From the NCBI GenBank assembly GCA_005792635.1, contig SXRF01000062.1:1-39563 (forward strand): a stretch of DNA of 39,563 nucleotides, in the 5' to 3' direction. The DNA is from Rickettsiales bacterium. Lineage in GTDB: Bacteria; Pseudomonadota; Alphaproteobacteria; Rickettsiales; SXRF01. The notes under the pieces are model-generated. The model saw only the letters and a list, made by a program, of their open reading frames with translations. It was not told the DNA's origin and did no database searches. Positions within the stretch are counted from its first letter, which is position 1. Each line of letters starts with the position of its first letter. Of the stretch, positions 1 to 7,510 are shown in pieces. A program made the translations under genes and the position numbers.

Positions 1-1155
1 GCCCATGCCGCCGCCGATACACAGAGTAGCAAGAGCTTTTTTCGCATCACGACGCGCCATTTCATAAAGCAAACCTGTTAGCACGCGTGCACCCGATGCC
101 CCCACAGGGTGACCTAGCGCAATTGCGCCACCATTAACATTGACCTTCGTCAAGTCCCAGCCCATATCGCGGTTCACCGCAATTGCCTGCGCGGCGAAAG
201 CTTCATTGGCTTCAATGAGGTCAAGGTCATTTATTGTCCAGCCAGCTTTTTCCAAAGCTTTTTTGCTAGCAGGAATCGGCCCCGTCCCCATGATTTCTGG
301 AGCAACGCCCGACTGCGCCCAAGATTTGATGCTCGCCATGATTTTTAATCCACGCTTGTTTGCTTCGGCGCGAGTCATCAACATAACCACCGCTGCGCCG
401 TCATTAATGCCAGAAGCATTACCAGCCGTCACCGTGCCTTCTTTGTCGAAGGCTGGCTTGATTTTCGCCAGTGATTCGGCGGTGGTGTCCGCCTTTGGAT
501 GTTCGTCGGTGTCAACAGTCACATCACCTTTGCGACCAGCGATAACAACTGGCACGATTTCGTCCTTGAACTTGCCAGCTTGCATTGCCGCCGCGGTTTT
601 TTGTTGTGAAGCGAGGGCGAAAGCATCTTGCTCGGCGCGGGTGATGCCATATTGTTTCGCCACATTTTCCGCCGTAACACCCATATGAACATTGCTAAAT
701 GCGTCAATCAGCGCGTCATAAAGCATGGTATCAACCATGGTAACACTGCCCATTTTTGTGCCGCTCCTTTGAGGTACAGCATGTGGAGCTTGGCTCATGC
801 TTTCCTGACCACCAGCAATAACGATAGTGCTGTCACCAGCTTTAATCGCCTGCGCTCCAAGGCACACAGCGCGAAGACCAGAGCCGCAAAGCTGGTTCAT
901 GCCCCAAGCTGGAACTTCTTTAGGAAGCCCAGCACCAAGGGAAGCTTGACGGGCAGGGTTTGGTTTTGCGTGGGCGGTTAAAATCTGCCCCAAAATAACT
1001 TCGGAAATTTCCGCGCCCGCAACGCCCGTGCGGTTCAGCAATTCTTTAATTGCGATCTCGCCAAGTTTATGCGCGGGAACGCTGCTGAGTGCGCCGTTGA
1101 AAGTGCCGACTGGCGTGCGAACTGCGCCAACGATTACTATGTCATTTTCTGCCAT
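1..1155 (-). CDS. phaA: Acetyl-CoA acetyltransferase (thiolase II), 3' end cut by window edge
   Basis: This is a biosynthetic-type thiolase that condenses two acetyl-CoA to acetoacetyl-CoA, the first step toward polyhydroxybutyrate or ketone-body-type metabolism. The frame is open from an ATG at 1153-1155 to the window edge (385 codons). The family is usually 390-395 residues, so only the last few are missing. Visible signatures are the nucleophile region NQLCGSG (Cys near residue 90), the GHPVGASG loop and the C-terminal CIGGGMG motif (Cys near residue 379). An AGGAG Shine-Dalgarno lies a few bases before the ATG. The gene reads away from the putative origin on its right. Whether phaB follows cannot be seen, so the choice between phaA and atoB is inference. 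The family call is secure. Confidence 0.95.
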   Translation of the reverse strand, partial: MAENDIVIVGAVRTPVGTFNGALSSVPAHKLGEIAIKELLNRTGVAGAEISEVILGQILTAHAKPNPARQASLGAGLPKEVPAWGMNQLCGSGLRAVCLGAQAIKAGDSTIVIAGGQESMSQAPHAVPQRSGTKMGSVTMVDTMLYDALIDAFSNVHMGVTAENVAKQYGITRAEQDAFALASQQKTAAAMQAGKFKDEIVPVVIAGRKGDVTVDTDEHPKADTTAESLAKIKPAFDKEGTVTAGNASGINDGAAVVMLMTRAEANKRGLKIMASIKSWAQSGVAPEIMGTGPIPASKKALEKAGWTINDLDLIEANEAFAAQAIAVNRDMGWDLTKVNVNGGAIALGHPVGASGARVLTGLLYEMARRDAKKALATLCIGGGMG

Positions 1156-1186
1156 GATATTTTCTCCTGATAGTGATGGATTATAA

Positions 1187-1258
1187 GATGACGAGATTAC
1201 TAGATGACAAGAATTAAAATAAGCAACTCATCTCGTCATCCAGATTCCAGTCATCTAG
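1187..1258. repeat. Interleaved inverted repeats upstream of the thiolase gene
   Basis: Two perfect inverted repeats interleave here. GATGACGAGA at 1187-1196 pairs with 1231-1240, and CTAGATGAC at 1200-1208 pairs with 1250-1258. The order is A-B-A'-B', so both pairs cannot form a simple nested stem at once. The GATGAC/GTCATC word recurs four times. It could be a degenerate palindromic element or regulatory DNA. I see no ORF in it. Confidence 0.6.
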
Positions 1259-1380
1259 ATTATACTGCAACCTATGTAGGTAAGAGATTTACAAATGTCT
1301 AGTGCAATATACAAAAAATATCAAGGAAATCTGCGGGGTTTTTGCTGCATCGCACAATTATAAGCCATTTTGATACATGT

Positions 1381-1483
1381 ATAGCTGATTAAGCATATAA
1401 TTGCTTAATCAGCTATGAAAATCGCAAGCCGAAAGCGCGATTTTCCGCGCCGTAGGCAGCGTCAAAATGCTGAAGGCATTTTG
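1381..1483. repeat. Three consecutive hairpins at the left side of the putative origin
   Basis: Three stem-loops follow one another with almost no spacing between the first two. The first has perfect 15-bp arms at 1381-1395 and 1402-1416 with a TATAAT loop. The second has 9-bp arms, GAAAATCGC at 1417-1425 and its complement at 1437-1445. The third has 8-bp arms, CAAAATGC at 1463-1470 and its complement at 1476-1483, with a 5-base loop. None is followed by a long T run on the plus strand, so ordinary intrinsic termination is not the obvious role. They could be REP-like sequences, protein-binding sites at the origin, or a structured transcript. Confidence 0.7.
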
Positions 1484-1863
1484 TTAGTTAACTATAAAAA
1501 ATTACAACTGCTGTACCAATGCTATAGCTGAATAATTCTGTGGATAAGTTCGGTAATAAAAATGTTGAAATTGTTAGTAAAACGGTGAGGGCATTTTATC
1601 CAGATTTATGGCGGTTAAATGTTCGTATTTATACACAGGTGGAAAAGTTTTTTTATGCTGTCTTAAAAATCTGGATAAAATTTTTTATACTCATCTTTCA
1701 AATAGTAAAATTATACATATATAACAAATTGATATAAAAAATATTACAAAAAATACCCACAATTGCTTGTAAAAATATTTTTGGTGGATAATGTTGTGAA
1801 GAAAAAATAATCCCCGATAAACCGCGCATAACTATTACTACCACCTTTAAGTATATATATTTT
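1484..1863. other. Putative chromosomal replication origin (oriC) beside hemE
   Basis: This AT-rich noncoding stretch contains sites resembling the DnaA box TTATNCACA. Perfect matches are at 1539-1547 (reverse orientation, TGTGGATAA) and 1629-1637 (TTATACACA). One-mismatch sites are at 1596-1604, 1670-1678 (reverse) and 1783-1791 (reverse), with weaker ones at 1685-1693 and 1711-1719. Bases about 1640-1780 are extremely A/T rich and could act as the unwinding element. In Caulobacter, Rickettsia and rhizobia the mapped or predicted origin lies beside hemE, which begins at 1864 here. The flanking genes read outward on both sides. The hemE promoter must also lie here. A 65-codon frame at 1540-1737 is not credible as a gene. 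The origin call is an inference from position and motifs. Confidence 0.72.
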
Positions 1864-2907
1864 ATGAATTATAGTAGTAATATTTTTCTTTCCTTATTTG
1901 AGAATAAAAAGTCAGAGAAAGTTCCCTTTTGGTTTATGAGGCAAGCAGGGAGGTATCTTCCTGAATATCGTGCTGTTCGTAAGAATTTCTCTAATTTTCT
2001 AGAATTTTGCTATACACCAGAAGCGGCTTGTGAGGTGACTTTACAGCCGATAGATAGATTTGGCATGAGTGCGGCGATTATATTTTCTGATATATTGGTT
2101 ATTCCTGATGCGCTTGGTGTTGATGTGAAATTTTCGGAAGGTCATGGGCCGATTTTACAGCCAGTAACTGAACTTGCAAATCTTTCAAAAAATAATTTAT
2201 CAAATAATTTCTGGGAGAAACTTGCGCCAGTTTATGAAGCGATAAAGCTGACTAGAAAGTCGCTGGCGGATGATAAGGTCTTAATCGGGTTTTGCGGGCT
2301 TCCGTGGACGCTTGCTTGTTATATGGTGGAGGGTAAGGGAAGTCGTGACTTCGCGTCTGTACGGATAGTTGCTGCGCGAAGAAAAGAGTTTTTTTCTGGC
2401 TTGATTGAAATACTGACTGATGCAGTCATAAAACATTCATTGGCGCAAATTGAATCTGGTGCAAATGCAATACAATTATTTGACTCATGGGCAGGAGTTT
2501 TAAGCGAACAGGAATTTTACGATTATTCTATAATTCCCAGCCAAAAAATAACGGCGGCAATAAAAGAAAAATATCCGCAGATTCCTGTTATTGGTTTTCC
2601 GAGATTGGCGGGCAGCAAAATGGAGCAGTACGCAAAACTAACTGGTGTGGATGCGGTTAGTTTTGATGGATCGGTTAGCCTTGATTTTGCCAGCAGTAAT
2701 GTCTTAAAACACGCTATTTTACAGGGAAATTTGGATAATATTCTTCTCGCAGAAGATAGGCAAGAAGCTGTAAAACAAACGCAAAAAATACTTGGGTCTT
2801 TTGTGGGCAAACCATTTATATTTAACCTTGCTCATGGCATATTGCCACATACGCCAATTGAAAATGTTTATGCCATATGTGATGAGATTATGGCATATTA
2901 TAAGTAA
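1864..2907 (+). CDS. hemE: Uroporphyrinogen decarboxylase
   Basis: It decarboxylates the four acetate side chains of uroporphyrinogen III to give coproporphyrinogen III in cytosolic heme synthesis. At 347 residues it is full length. The N-terminal signature PFWFMRQAGRYLPEYR (near residues 21-36) holds the conserved arginines that bind substrate carboxylates. The internal GFCGLPWTLACYMVEG block and the C-terminal FNLAHGILPHTP motif are also family hallmarks. No strong Shine-Dalgarno is seen before ATG 1864, but the signature needs this N-terminus. The gene lies immediately right of the putative origin, as in many alphaproteobacteria. It is separated from hemH by a toxin-antitoxin module, where many relatives have the two heme genes close together. 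Confidence 0.97.
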   Translation: MNYSSNIFLSLFENKKSEKVPFWFMRQAGRYLPEYRAVRKNFSNFLEFCYTPEAACEVTLQPIDRFGMSAAIIFSDILVIPDALGVDVKFSEGHGPILQPVTELANLSKNNLSNNFWEKLAPVYEAIKLTRKSLADDKVLIGFCGLPWTLACYMVEGKGSRDFASVRIVAARRKEFFSGLIEILTDAVIKHSLAQIESGANAIQLFDSWAGVLSEQEFYDYSIIPSQKITAAIKEKYPQIPVIGFPRLAGSKMEQYAKLTGVDAVSFDGSVSLDFASSNVLKHAILQGNLDNILLAEDRQEAVKQTQKILGSFVGKPFIFNLAHGILPHTPIENVYAICDEIMAYYK

Positions 2908-2908
2908 C

Positions 2909-2956
2909 TTGCCATAAATGTAAAAATATGTCATATTTATGATTTAGTGACATATT
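2909..2956 (+). promoter_or_regulatory. Candidate vapBC promoter and operator
   Basis: A perfect 9-bp inverted repeat, AATATGTCA at 2925-2933 and TGACATATT at 2948-2956, lies just before the antitoxin gene. It fits an autoregulatory operator for the AbrB-fold antitoxin. A possible sigma-70 promoter is TTGCCA (2909-2914) with a 17-base spacer to CATATT (2932-2937), which overlaps the first arm. The repeat is seen directly. Its function is inference. Confidence 0.5.
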
Positions 2957-2978
2957 ATGGAGATTATGGAGGTTGGTT

Positions 2979-3224
2979 ATGATACAAACAGGAAAAATTG
3001 ATGGTAGTGGAAGGATAATTATACCTGCTGCAATCCGTAATGAAATGAAATTAGATGCTGGAGATAGAGTATTATTTTCTTGTGAAAATGGAGAATTGAG
3101 GATTTTTAATTCAGAAGATTTTATAGAAAAAATCCGCGAAAAGGCAGTTAAGCTTAAAGGTAAAGGTCAAAATATGACTGATGAGTTTATTAAGTGGCGC
3201 AAAAAAGATAGCGGAGATTTATGA
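2979..3224 (+). CDS. vapB: VapB-type antitoxin, AbrB/SpoVT fold
   Basis: This is an 81-residue antitoxin of the AbrB-like (swapped-hairpin) type. It would bind DNA with its N-terminal half and neutralise the VapC partner with its C-terminal tail. The diagnostic stretch KIDGSGRIIIPAAIRNEM is at the N-terminus, and the C-terminal half is charged and helical. The ATG at 2979 is preferred over the in-frame TTG at 2973, because GGAGG at 2968-2972 sits six bases before it. The stop overlaps the next gene's start by four bases (ATGA), so the pair is translationally coupled. The operator-like inverted repeat just upstream supports autoregulation. The pair is inserted between hemE and hemH, about 1 kb from the putative origin. 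Confidence 0.9.
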   Translation: MIQTGKIDGSGRIIIPAAIRNEMKLDAGDRVLFSCENGELRIFNSEDFIEKIREKAVKLKGKGQNMTDEFIKWRKKDSGDL

Positions 3225-3604
3225 GTAATGTTGTTTTAGATACATCGGTTATGGTTGCCTATGTCTATAAAGAAAAAGGTGGAGATGGTGCTAAAAATTA
3301 CCTATATGACGCAGTAATATCTACAGTTATTTATAGCGAATTTTTGTATGTTATGATTGACAAGGGTTTTACTCTTGATGAGTTAGAAAAATTCATAAAT
3401 TATTTCGGAATAGAAATAATAGATTTTGACGAGCAGCAAGCTCTCATAGCCGCTGAACTGGCTCAAAAAACCAAATCCAAAGGTTTATCATTTGGTGATA
3501 GGGCATGTTTGGCACTTGCAATTTACAAAAAAATTCCTGTTGTTACTGCCGATAAAATCTGGTCAAAGTTGGATATTGGTGTTAACATAAAACTTATCAG
3601 ATAA
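3221..3604 (+). CDS. vapC: VapC-type toxin, PIN-domain ribonuclease
   Basis: This is a 127-residue PIN-domain toxin, expected to be a Mg-dependent endoribonuclease held in check by the upstream VapB. The four acidic positions typical of active PIN domains are present: Asp7 in VVLDTSV, Glu40 in IYSEFL, Asp93 in FGDRACLALA and Asp111 in VVTADK. The toxin therefore looks catalytically intact. It overlaps vapB by four bases and ends 10 bases before hemH. The hemH start may thus depend on read-through from this module, and loss of the module could affect hemH expression. The RNA target cannot be read from the sequence. Confidence 0.93.
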   Translation: MSNVVLDTSVMVAYVYKEKGGDGAKNYLYDAVISTVIYSEFLYVMIDKGFTLDELEKFINYFGIEIIDFDEQQALIAAELAQKTKSKGLSFGDRACLALAIYKKIPVVTADKIWSKLDIGVNIKLIR

Positions 3605-3614
3605 CGAATAAAAA

Positions 3615-4634
3615 ATGAAAAAAACCGCAGTTATATTATTTAATCTTGGTGGGCCTGATGATCTAAAAGCGGTGAAGCCGTTTTTATTCAACCTGTTTTA
3701 CGATTCAGCGATTATTGGTTTGCCTAATAAGCTTCGTTGGTTGCTGGCAAAATTTATTTCCAGCAGTAGGGCAAAAAAGGCTCGGAAAATATATAGCCTG
3801 ATGGGTGGTAAATCGCCAATTTTGGAACTCACCAATCTGCAAGCTGCCGCTTTGGAAAAAAAGCTTTCTGAAAGCGCGAAAAATGGCAGTGAATATAAAG
3901 TTTTTGTGTCTATGCGCTATTGGCATCCGATGAGCGATACTGTGGTTCGTAATGTAAAAAACTATGCGCCAGATGAAATTATTTTGCTGCCGCTATATCC
4001 GCAATTTTCAACAACTACTACAGGTTCATCATTTAGTGACTGGGAAGAGTCGGCAAAGAAAATTGGTTTAGAAATTCCAACTAAAAAAATCTGTTGTTAC
4101 CCAACGGACTGGAATTTTGTGGCGGCACATGCCAAACTCATTCGCGATGCTTATTGGAAAGCTTCCGAGCAAGGAAAACCGCGCATTCTATTTTCCGCGC
4201 ATGGGCTTCCTGAAAAAATCGTGAAAGCTGGAGATCCCTATCAGTTTCAGGTGGAAAAAACTGTTGAGGCGGTGACAAAAATTTTGATGATTGAAGAGTT
4301 GGATTATAAAATTTGCTATCAAAGCAAGGTGGGAATGATGAAATGGCTAACGCCTTCCACCGAGGATGAAATTGTGGTGGCTGGTGACGCAAAACTTCCG
4401 CTGTTGGTTGTGCCGATAGCCTTTGTCAGCGAGCATTCAGAAACTTTGGTAGAGCTGGATATTGAATATCGTGAATTCGCTGAAAAACACGGTGTTCCTG
4501 AATATATCCGCGTTCCCGCCCTTGGTGTTGAACCGTTATTTATTGACGCACTGGCTGGGTTATGTGTGGATAAAAACGAACGAAAAAAAATCTGCCCAAA
4601 AACCTGTGGGAAATGTGATTGTAATTTATCATAA
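3615..4634 (+). CDS. hemH: Ferrochelatase
   Basis: It inserts Fe(II) into protoporphyrin IX, the last step of heme synthesis. At 339 residues it has normal length. Family blocks include the N-terminal [13 protein letters not shown], the central [27 protein letters not shown] with the metal-binding histidine, and [19 protein letters not shown] with a conserved histidine and glutamate. The C-terminus carries five cysteines at residues 317, 327, 331, 334 and 336. Some alphaproteobacterial and animal ferrochelatases hold a [2Fe-2S] cluster through C-terminal cysteines, so cluster binding is possible but not shown. The gene follows vapC after 10 bases and likely shares its transcript or that of hemE. 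Confidence 0.96.
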   Translation: MKKTAVILFNLGGPDDLKAVKPFLFNLFYDSAIIGLPNKLRWLLAKFISSSRAKKARKIYSLMGGKSPILELTNLQAAALEKKLSESAKNGSEYKVFVSMRYWHPMSDTVVRNVKNYAPDEIILLPLYPQFSTTTTGSSFSDWEESAKKIGLEIPTKKICCYPTDWNFVAAHAKLIRDAYWKASEQGKPRILFSAHGLPEKIVKAGDPYQFQVEKTVEAVTKILMIEELDYKICYQSKVGMMKWLTPSTEDEIVVAGDAKLPLLVVPIAFVSEHSETLVELDIEYREFAEKHGVPEYIRVPALGVEPLFIDALAGLCVDKNERKKICPKTCGKCDCNLS

Positions 4635-4653
4635 AAAAGTAAAAAACCCAACA

Positions 4654-4688
4654 CTTGCGAATAGCTGTAAAATCTATATATTCGTAAG
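4654..4688 (+). repeat. Near-perfect stem-loop between hemH and the DUF2066 gene
   Basis: CTTGCGAATA (4654-4663) and TATTCGTAAG (4679-4688) form a 10-bp stem with one wobble-type mismatch and a 15-base loop. It ends two bases before the ATG of the next gene and would occlude its ribosome binding site if folded. It might attenuate the downstream genes. No terminator-like T run follows. Confidence 0.45.
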
Positions 4689-4690
4689 CT

Positions 4691-5773
4691 ATGAAAAAGT
4701 TCTTCCTGTTTCTCATTCTTGTTCTGGCTAATTTCCAGTCGTTTGCTGGTGAGGCGATAGTCAATAGTCAGGTTGAGGTTGATGTGACGGGAAAGGATGC
4801 CGCAGATGCCCGTGAGCTTGGTATGGCAAAGGCGGAGGTGGAAGCACTTACCGACCTGCTCAATAAGCTCGCACCCGCTGGACAGACGCAGGATATTATG
4901 GCGACGCTGGACGCACGAAAAATCAGCAAAATGGTAAAATCCACCGAGGTTCTTGACGAAAAAGTAACTGGCAACCGCTATCACGCGCAGCTTACGGTTA
5001 GTTTTGATGGTGATGAGCTTTCAGAATTAATAGCCAAGGCTGGCGAGCAAGCAGCGGATACCAGCAGCAGTGTGGTTAACTCCTTCCTGATTATTCCTGT
5101 ATATCAAGAAGGCAATAATTCATTGCTTTGGGAAGAAAGCAACCCGTGGCGCAATGTCTGGCGCGGCGTTGGGCTGGAAATCACTTCTGGCGATGTTATC
5201 GTGCCGTATGGTGATGCTAATGATTCCAAGACTATTGATATAAAAAATTTTGCCGCGGCGACTTATGCCTCGCTAGTGCCGATGACCATTCGTTACGGCG
5301 TTAGCGATATTGTGATTTTGCAAGCCAAGCTGGTGACGAAACCTGACCTTGTTTTATCGGTGGTAAAGCGGCGAATTTCACGCGGAAAAAGAGAGGTTAA
5401 TGCTCTTAGTTACCGCGCTGACCCGCAGGAAACTCGTGATTTATTAATGGCGCGGGCGGCACGCGATATTGTTGCAGGATTGCAGCATAAAAAAAGCGAG
5501 GAGCTTTCCACCAACCAAACAGTAACCCGCGGAGAACGCGCTAAAGTCATGATGCTGGGCAGTATTTCTACCCTTGATTCATGGACGCAGCTGCGCAAAA
5601 AACTATCCGCGCTTCCTATGGTGGATAGGGTTGAAGTTCTTGCTATTTCTGCTAAACAGGTTGATATGATTGTGCATTATCGTGGCGCGGCGGATGCTCT
5701 GGCGCGGGCGGTGGTTTCACAAAAAATACGGCTGGTGCAAAACAAAGATTTTTGGGTGGTATCTCGTGACTAA
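4691..5773 (+). CDS. DUF2066 family exported protein
   Basis: This 360-residue protein belongs to the DUF2066 family, whose function is not known. Residues 1-19 form a signal peptide (MKKF, a hydrophobic core, then SFAG), so it is probably periplasmic. The region around residues 28-115, with GKDAADARELGMAKAE and the following helices, is the usual N-terminal part of the family. In alphaproteobacteria a DUF2066 gene commonly stands before a PerM-like permease and hda, exactly as here, which suggests one transcription unit. It overlaps the permease start by eight bases. A stem-loop just before the ATG may affect translation. Confidence 0.85.
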   Translation: MKKFFLFLILVLANFQSFAGEAIVNSQVEVDVTGKDAADARELGMAKAEVEALTDLLNKLAPAGQTQDIMATLDARKISKMVKSTEVLDEKVTGNRYHAQLTVSFDGDELSELIAKAGEQAADTSSSVVNSFLIIPVYQEGNNSLLWEESNPWRNVWRGVGLEITSGDVIVPYGDANDSKTIDIKNFAAATYASLVPMTIRYGVSDIVILQAKLVTKPDLVLSVVKRRISRGKREVNALSYRADPQETRDLLMARAARDIVAGLQHKKSEELSTNQTVTRGERAKVMMLGSISTLDSWTQLRKKLSALPMVDRVEVLAISAKQVDMIVHYRGAADALARAVVSQKIRLVQNKDFWVVSRD

Positions 5774-6860
5774 TTCAGCAACCGATTTGAAAAAAAATTT
5801 ACAACTGGCATCTTATAAATCAGCTTTGTTTTGGCTGTCGGTTGGGCTGCTGTTTTTTCTGTTTATATATTTGATAAAAGGGGTTTTGCTGCCGTTTGTT
5901 TTGGGTGCGATGATTGCCTATTTCCTTGACCCTGCGGCGGATAAACTGGAAACATGGAAATTTTCGCGCACTCTGGCAACCGCGCTTATAACGCTGATAT
6001 TTTTTACTATTATTGGCATTTTGGCGTTGCTGATTTTTCCGACTATCGTAAGCCAGCTATCGGGGCTTATTTCTGATTTGCCAAGCTATGTTATCGCTAT
6101 TGAAAAAAGTTACGAATCCGAAATAACAGGCTGGCTTCGTAAGCTACCCGCCAGCCATGTAGCGAGCATCAAAGAAGCCGCAAGCAATTTTTCTGGGGTG
6201 ATGATGGGAATTATCGGCGATATGGCGGGTGGGGTTTTTCATTCGGGACTTGCGATTTTCAACATGCTGTCGCTAATCCTGATTACGCCTGTTGTGGCGT
6301 TTTATTTGCTGCGTGACTGGGACTTAATTACCACCCGTTTTATTGCCCTTTTGCCGCGCAAACATGAACATACCATCCGCGCTCAACTGCAAATAATTGA
6401 TGCAACACTTGCGGGTTTTATCCGCGGGCAGCTTAATGTTTGCCTGTTGCTTGGCGCGGTTTATGCTATTGGGCTTACCATTGTTGGCTTGAAATTCAGC
6501 GTGCTTATTGGGCTGGCGACTGGCTTTCTGGTTATTATTCCTTATGTTGGTCAAGCGTTTGGAACGCTGGTTGGCTTGTGCGTTGCTTATTTCCAATTTG
6601 GCGAGGTTTCCTTGATGATTCCAACGATTATTGTTTTTGCCATTGGGCAATTGTTAGAAGGAAGCGTCATTACGCCAAAACTGGTCGGCGAAAAAGTTGG
6701 TTTGCACCCTGTGTGGATTATTTTTGGTTTGCTATCGGGCGCAGCACTTTTCGGCTTTGTTGGTGTGCTTATTGCAGTGCCTGTCAGCGCGGTGATTGGC
6801 GTTCTTATTCGCTTTTTCCTGTCAAAATATCTGCATAGCAGCTATTATCACGGCAAGTAA
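5766..6860 (+). CDS. AI-2E / PerM family membrane permease
   Basis: This polytopic inner-membrane protein of the AI-2E exporter (PerM, UPF0118) family has 364 residues from a GTG start. Hydrophobic segments lie near residues 22-60, 72-98, 155-180, 215-275 and 285-350. The family's conserved region near GFIRGQLNVCLLLGAVYAIG and the C-terminal GQLLEGSVITPKLVGEKVGLHP are present. The longer in-frame N-terminus from ATG 5670 would lie inside the DUF2066 gene. The GTG at 5766 overlaps that gene's stop by eight bases and begins at the usual family N-terminus, so I prefer it. The substrate is unknown; quorum-signal export is only a family name. Hda follows after two bases. Confidence 0.9.
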   Translation: MTNSATDLKKNLQLASYKSALFWLSVGLLFFLFIYLIKGVLLPFVLGAMIAYFLDPAADKLETWKFSRTLATALITLIFFTIIGILALLIFPTIVSQLSGLISDLPSYVIAIEKSYESEITGWLRKLPASHVASIKEAASNFSGVMMGIIGDMAGGVFHSGLAIFNMLSLILITPVVAFYLLRDWDLITTRFIALLPRKHEHTIRAQLQIIDATLAGFIRGQLNVCLLLGAVYAIGLTIVGLKFSVLIGLATGFLVIIPYVGQAFGTLVGLCVAYFQFGEVSLMIPTIIVFAIGQLLEGSVITPKLVGEKVGLHPVWIIFGLLSGAALFGFVGVLIAVPVSAVIGVLIRFFLSKYLHSSYYHGK

Positions 6861-6862
6861 AA

Positions 6863-7510
6863 ATGCCGCAATTATCGTTCTCCTTCGCCCTTCCCACGAT
6901 TTTTTCAGCAGATAATTTTTTTATCTCTGATTGCAACCGCGTTGCTTATCAAACGGTTATGAAACCAGAAAATTGGCAGAGTCACGCGCTATATTTATAC
7001 GGTGAAAAAGGTTCGGGGAAAAGCCATTTGGCGAATATTTGGGCGCGGGAAAACGCCGCCGAAATAATTTCCAAAAGCGACATAAAACCAGAAGCCATAA
7101 ATAAAAACTGTGTGATGGAAGATGTTGAAACTTGCAGCGATGAAGCCGCGCTTTTCCACCTGTTTAACCACTGCAAAGACATTGGTGTCAAACTGCTGCT
7201 TACTTCATCTTACGAGCCTTCTGCTTTGCCTTTCAAGCTGCCTGACCTCACCTCGCGCCTGCGCTCTTGCGCTCTTGCTAGTATCAATCCGCCTGATGAC
7301 AGATTGCTCGCGCTTGTGATGCGGAAGCAATTTTCTGATAAGCAATTATTGGTTGATGATGAGGTGGTGGATTATTTAACGCCGCGCATTGAGCGCAGCT
7401 TCGCCAGCATAAAAAATCTGGTGGAAAAAATAGATACACACGCACTCGCCGAGCGCAAAAATATTTCTATACCGTTTGTGCGGAAGCTTTTAGAAAGCCA
7501 GCAATCGTAG
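6863..7510 (+). CDS. hdaA: DnaA-related regulator Hda (HdaA)
   Basis: Hda proteins bind the DNA polymerase sliding clamp and stimulate ATP hydrolysis by DnaA (regulatory inactivation of DnaA), preventing re-initiation at oriC. This 215-residue protein begins PQLSFSF, which fits the N-terminal clamp-binding motif QL(S/D)LF. It has a Walker A, GEKGSGKS, at residues 47-54, and a Walker B-like VMEDVE instead of a DD/DE pair. Sensor-type arginines lie near LTSRLRS. It is shorter than DnaA and lacks the helix-turn-helix DNA-binding domain. It lies about 5 kb from the putative origin and follows the permease gene by two bases. Its last 44 bases overlap the 3' end of the convergent hydrolase gene. 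Confidence 0.92.
   Translation: MPQLSFSFALPTIFSADNFFISDCNRVAYQTVMKPENWQSHALYLYGEKGSGKSHLANIWARENAAEIISKSDIKPEAINKNCVMEDVETCSDEAALFHLFNHCKDIGVKLLLTSSYEPSALPFKLPDLTSRLRSCALASINPPDDRLLALVMRKQFSDKQLLVDDEVVDYLTPRIERSFASIKNLVEKIDTHALAERKNISIPFVRKLLESQQS

Noticed and set aside
140-981. Plus-strand ORFs of 182 and 117 codons
   Set aside because: They lie opposite the clearly conserved thiolase gene and show no family signature.
1540-1737. 65-codon plus-strand ORF in the AT-rich region
   Set aside because: Composition is set by A/T runs and DnaA-box-like sites; no ribosome binding site and no protein-like pattern.
4319-4984. 221-codon minus-strand ORF
   Set aside because: Antisense to the hemH end and DUF2066 start, both strongly supported; no motifs.
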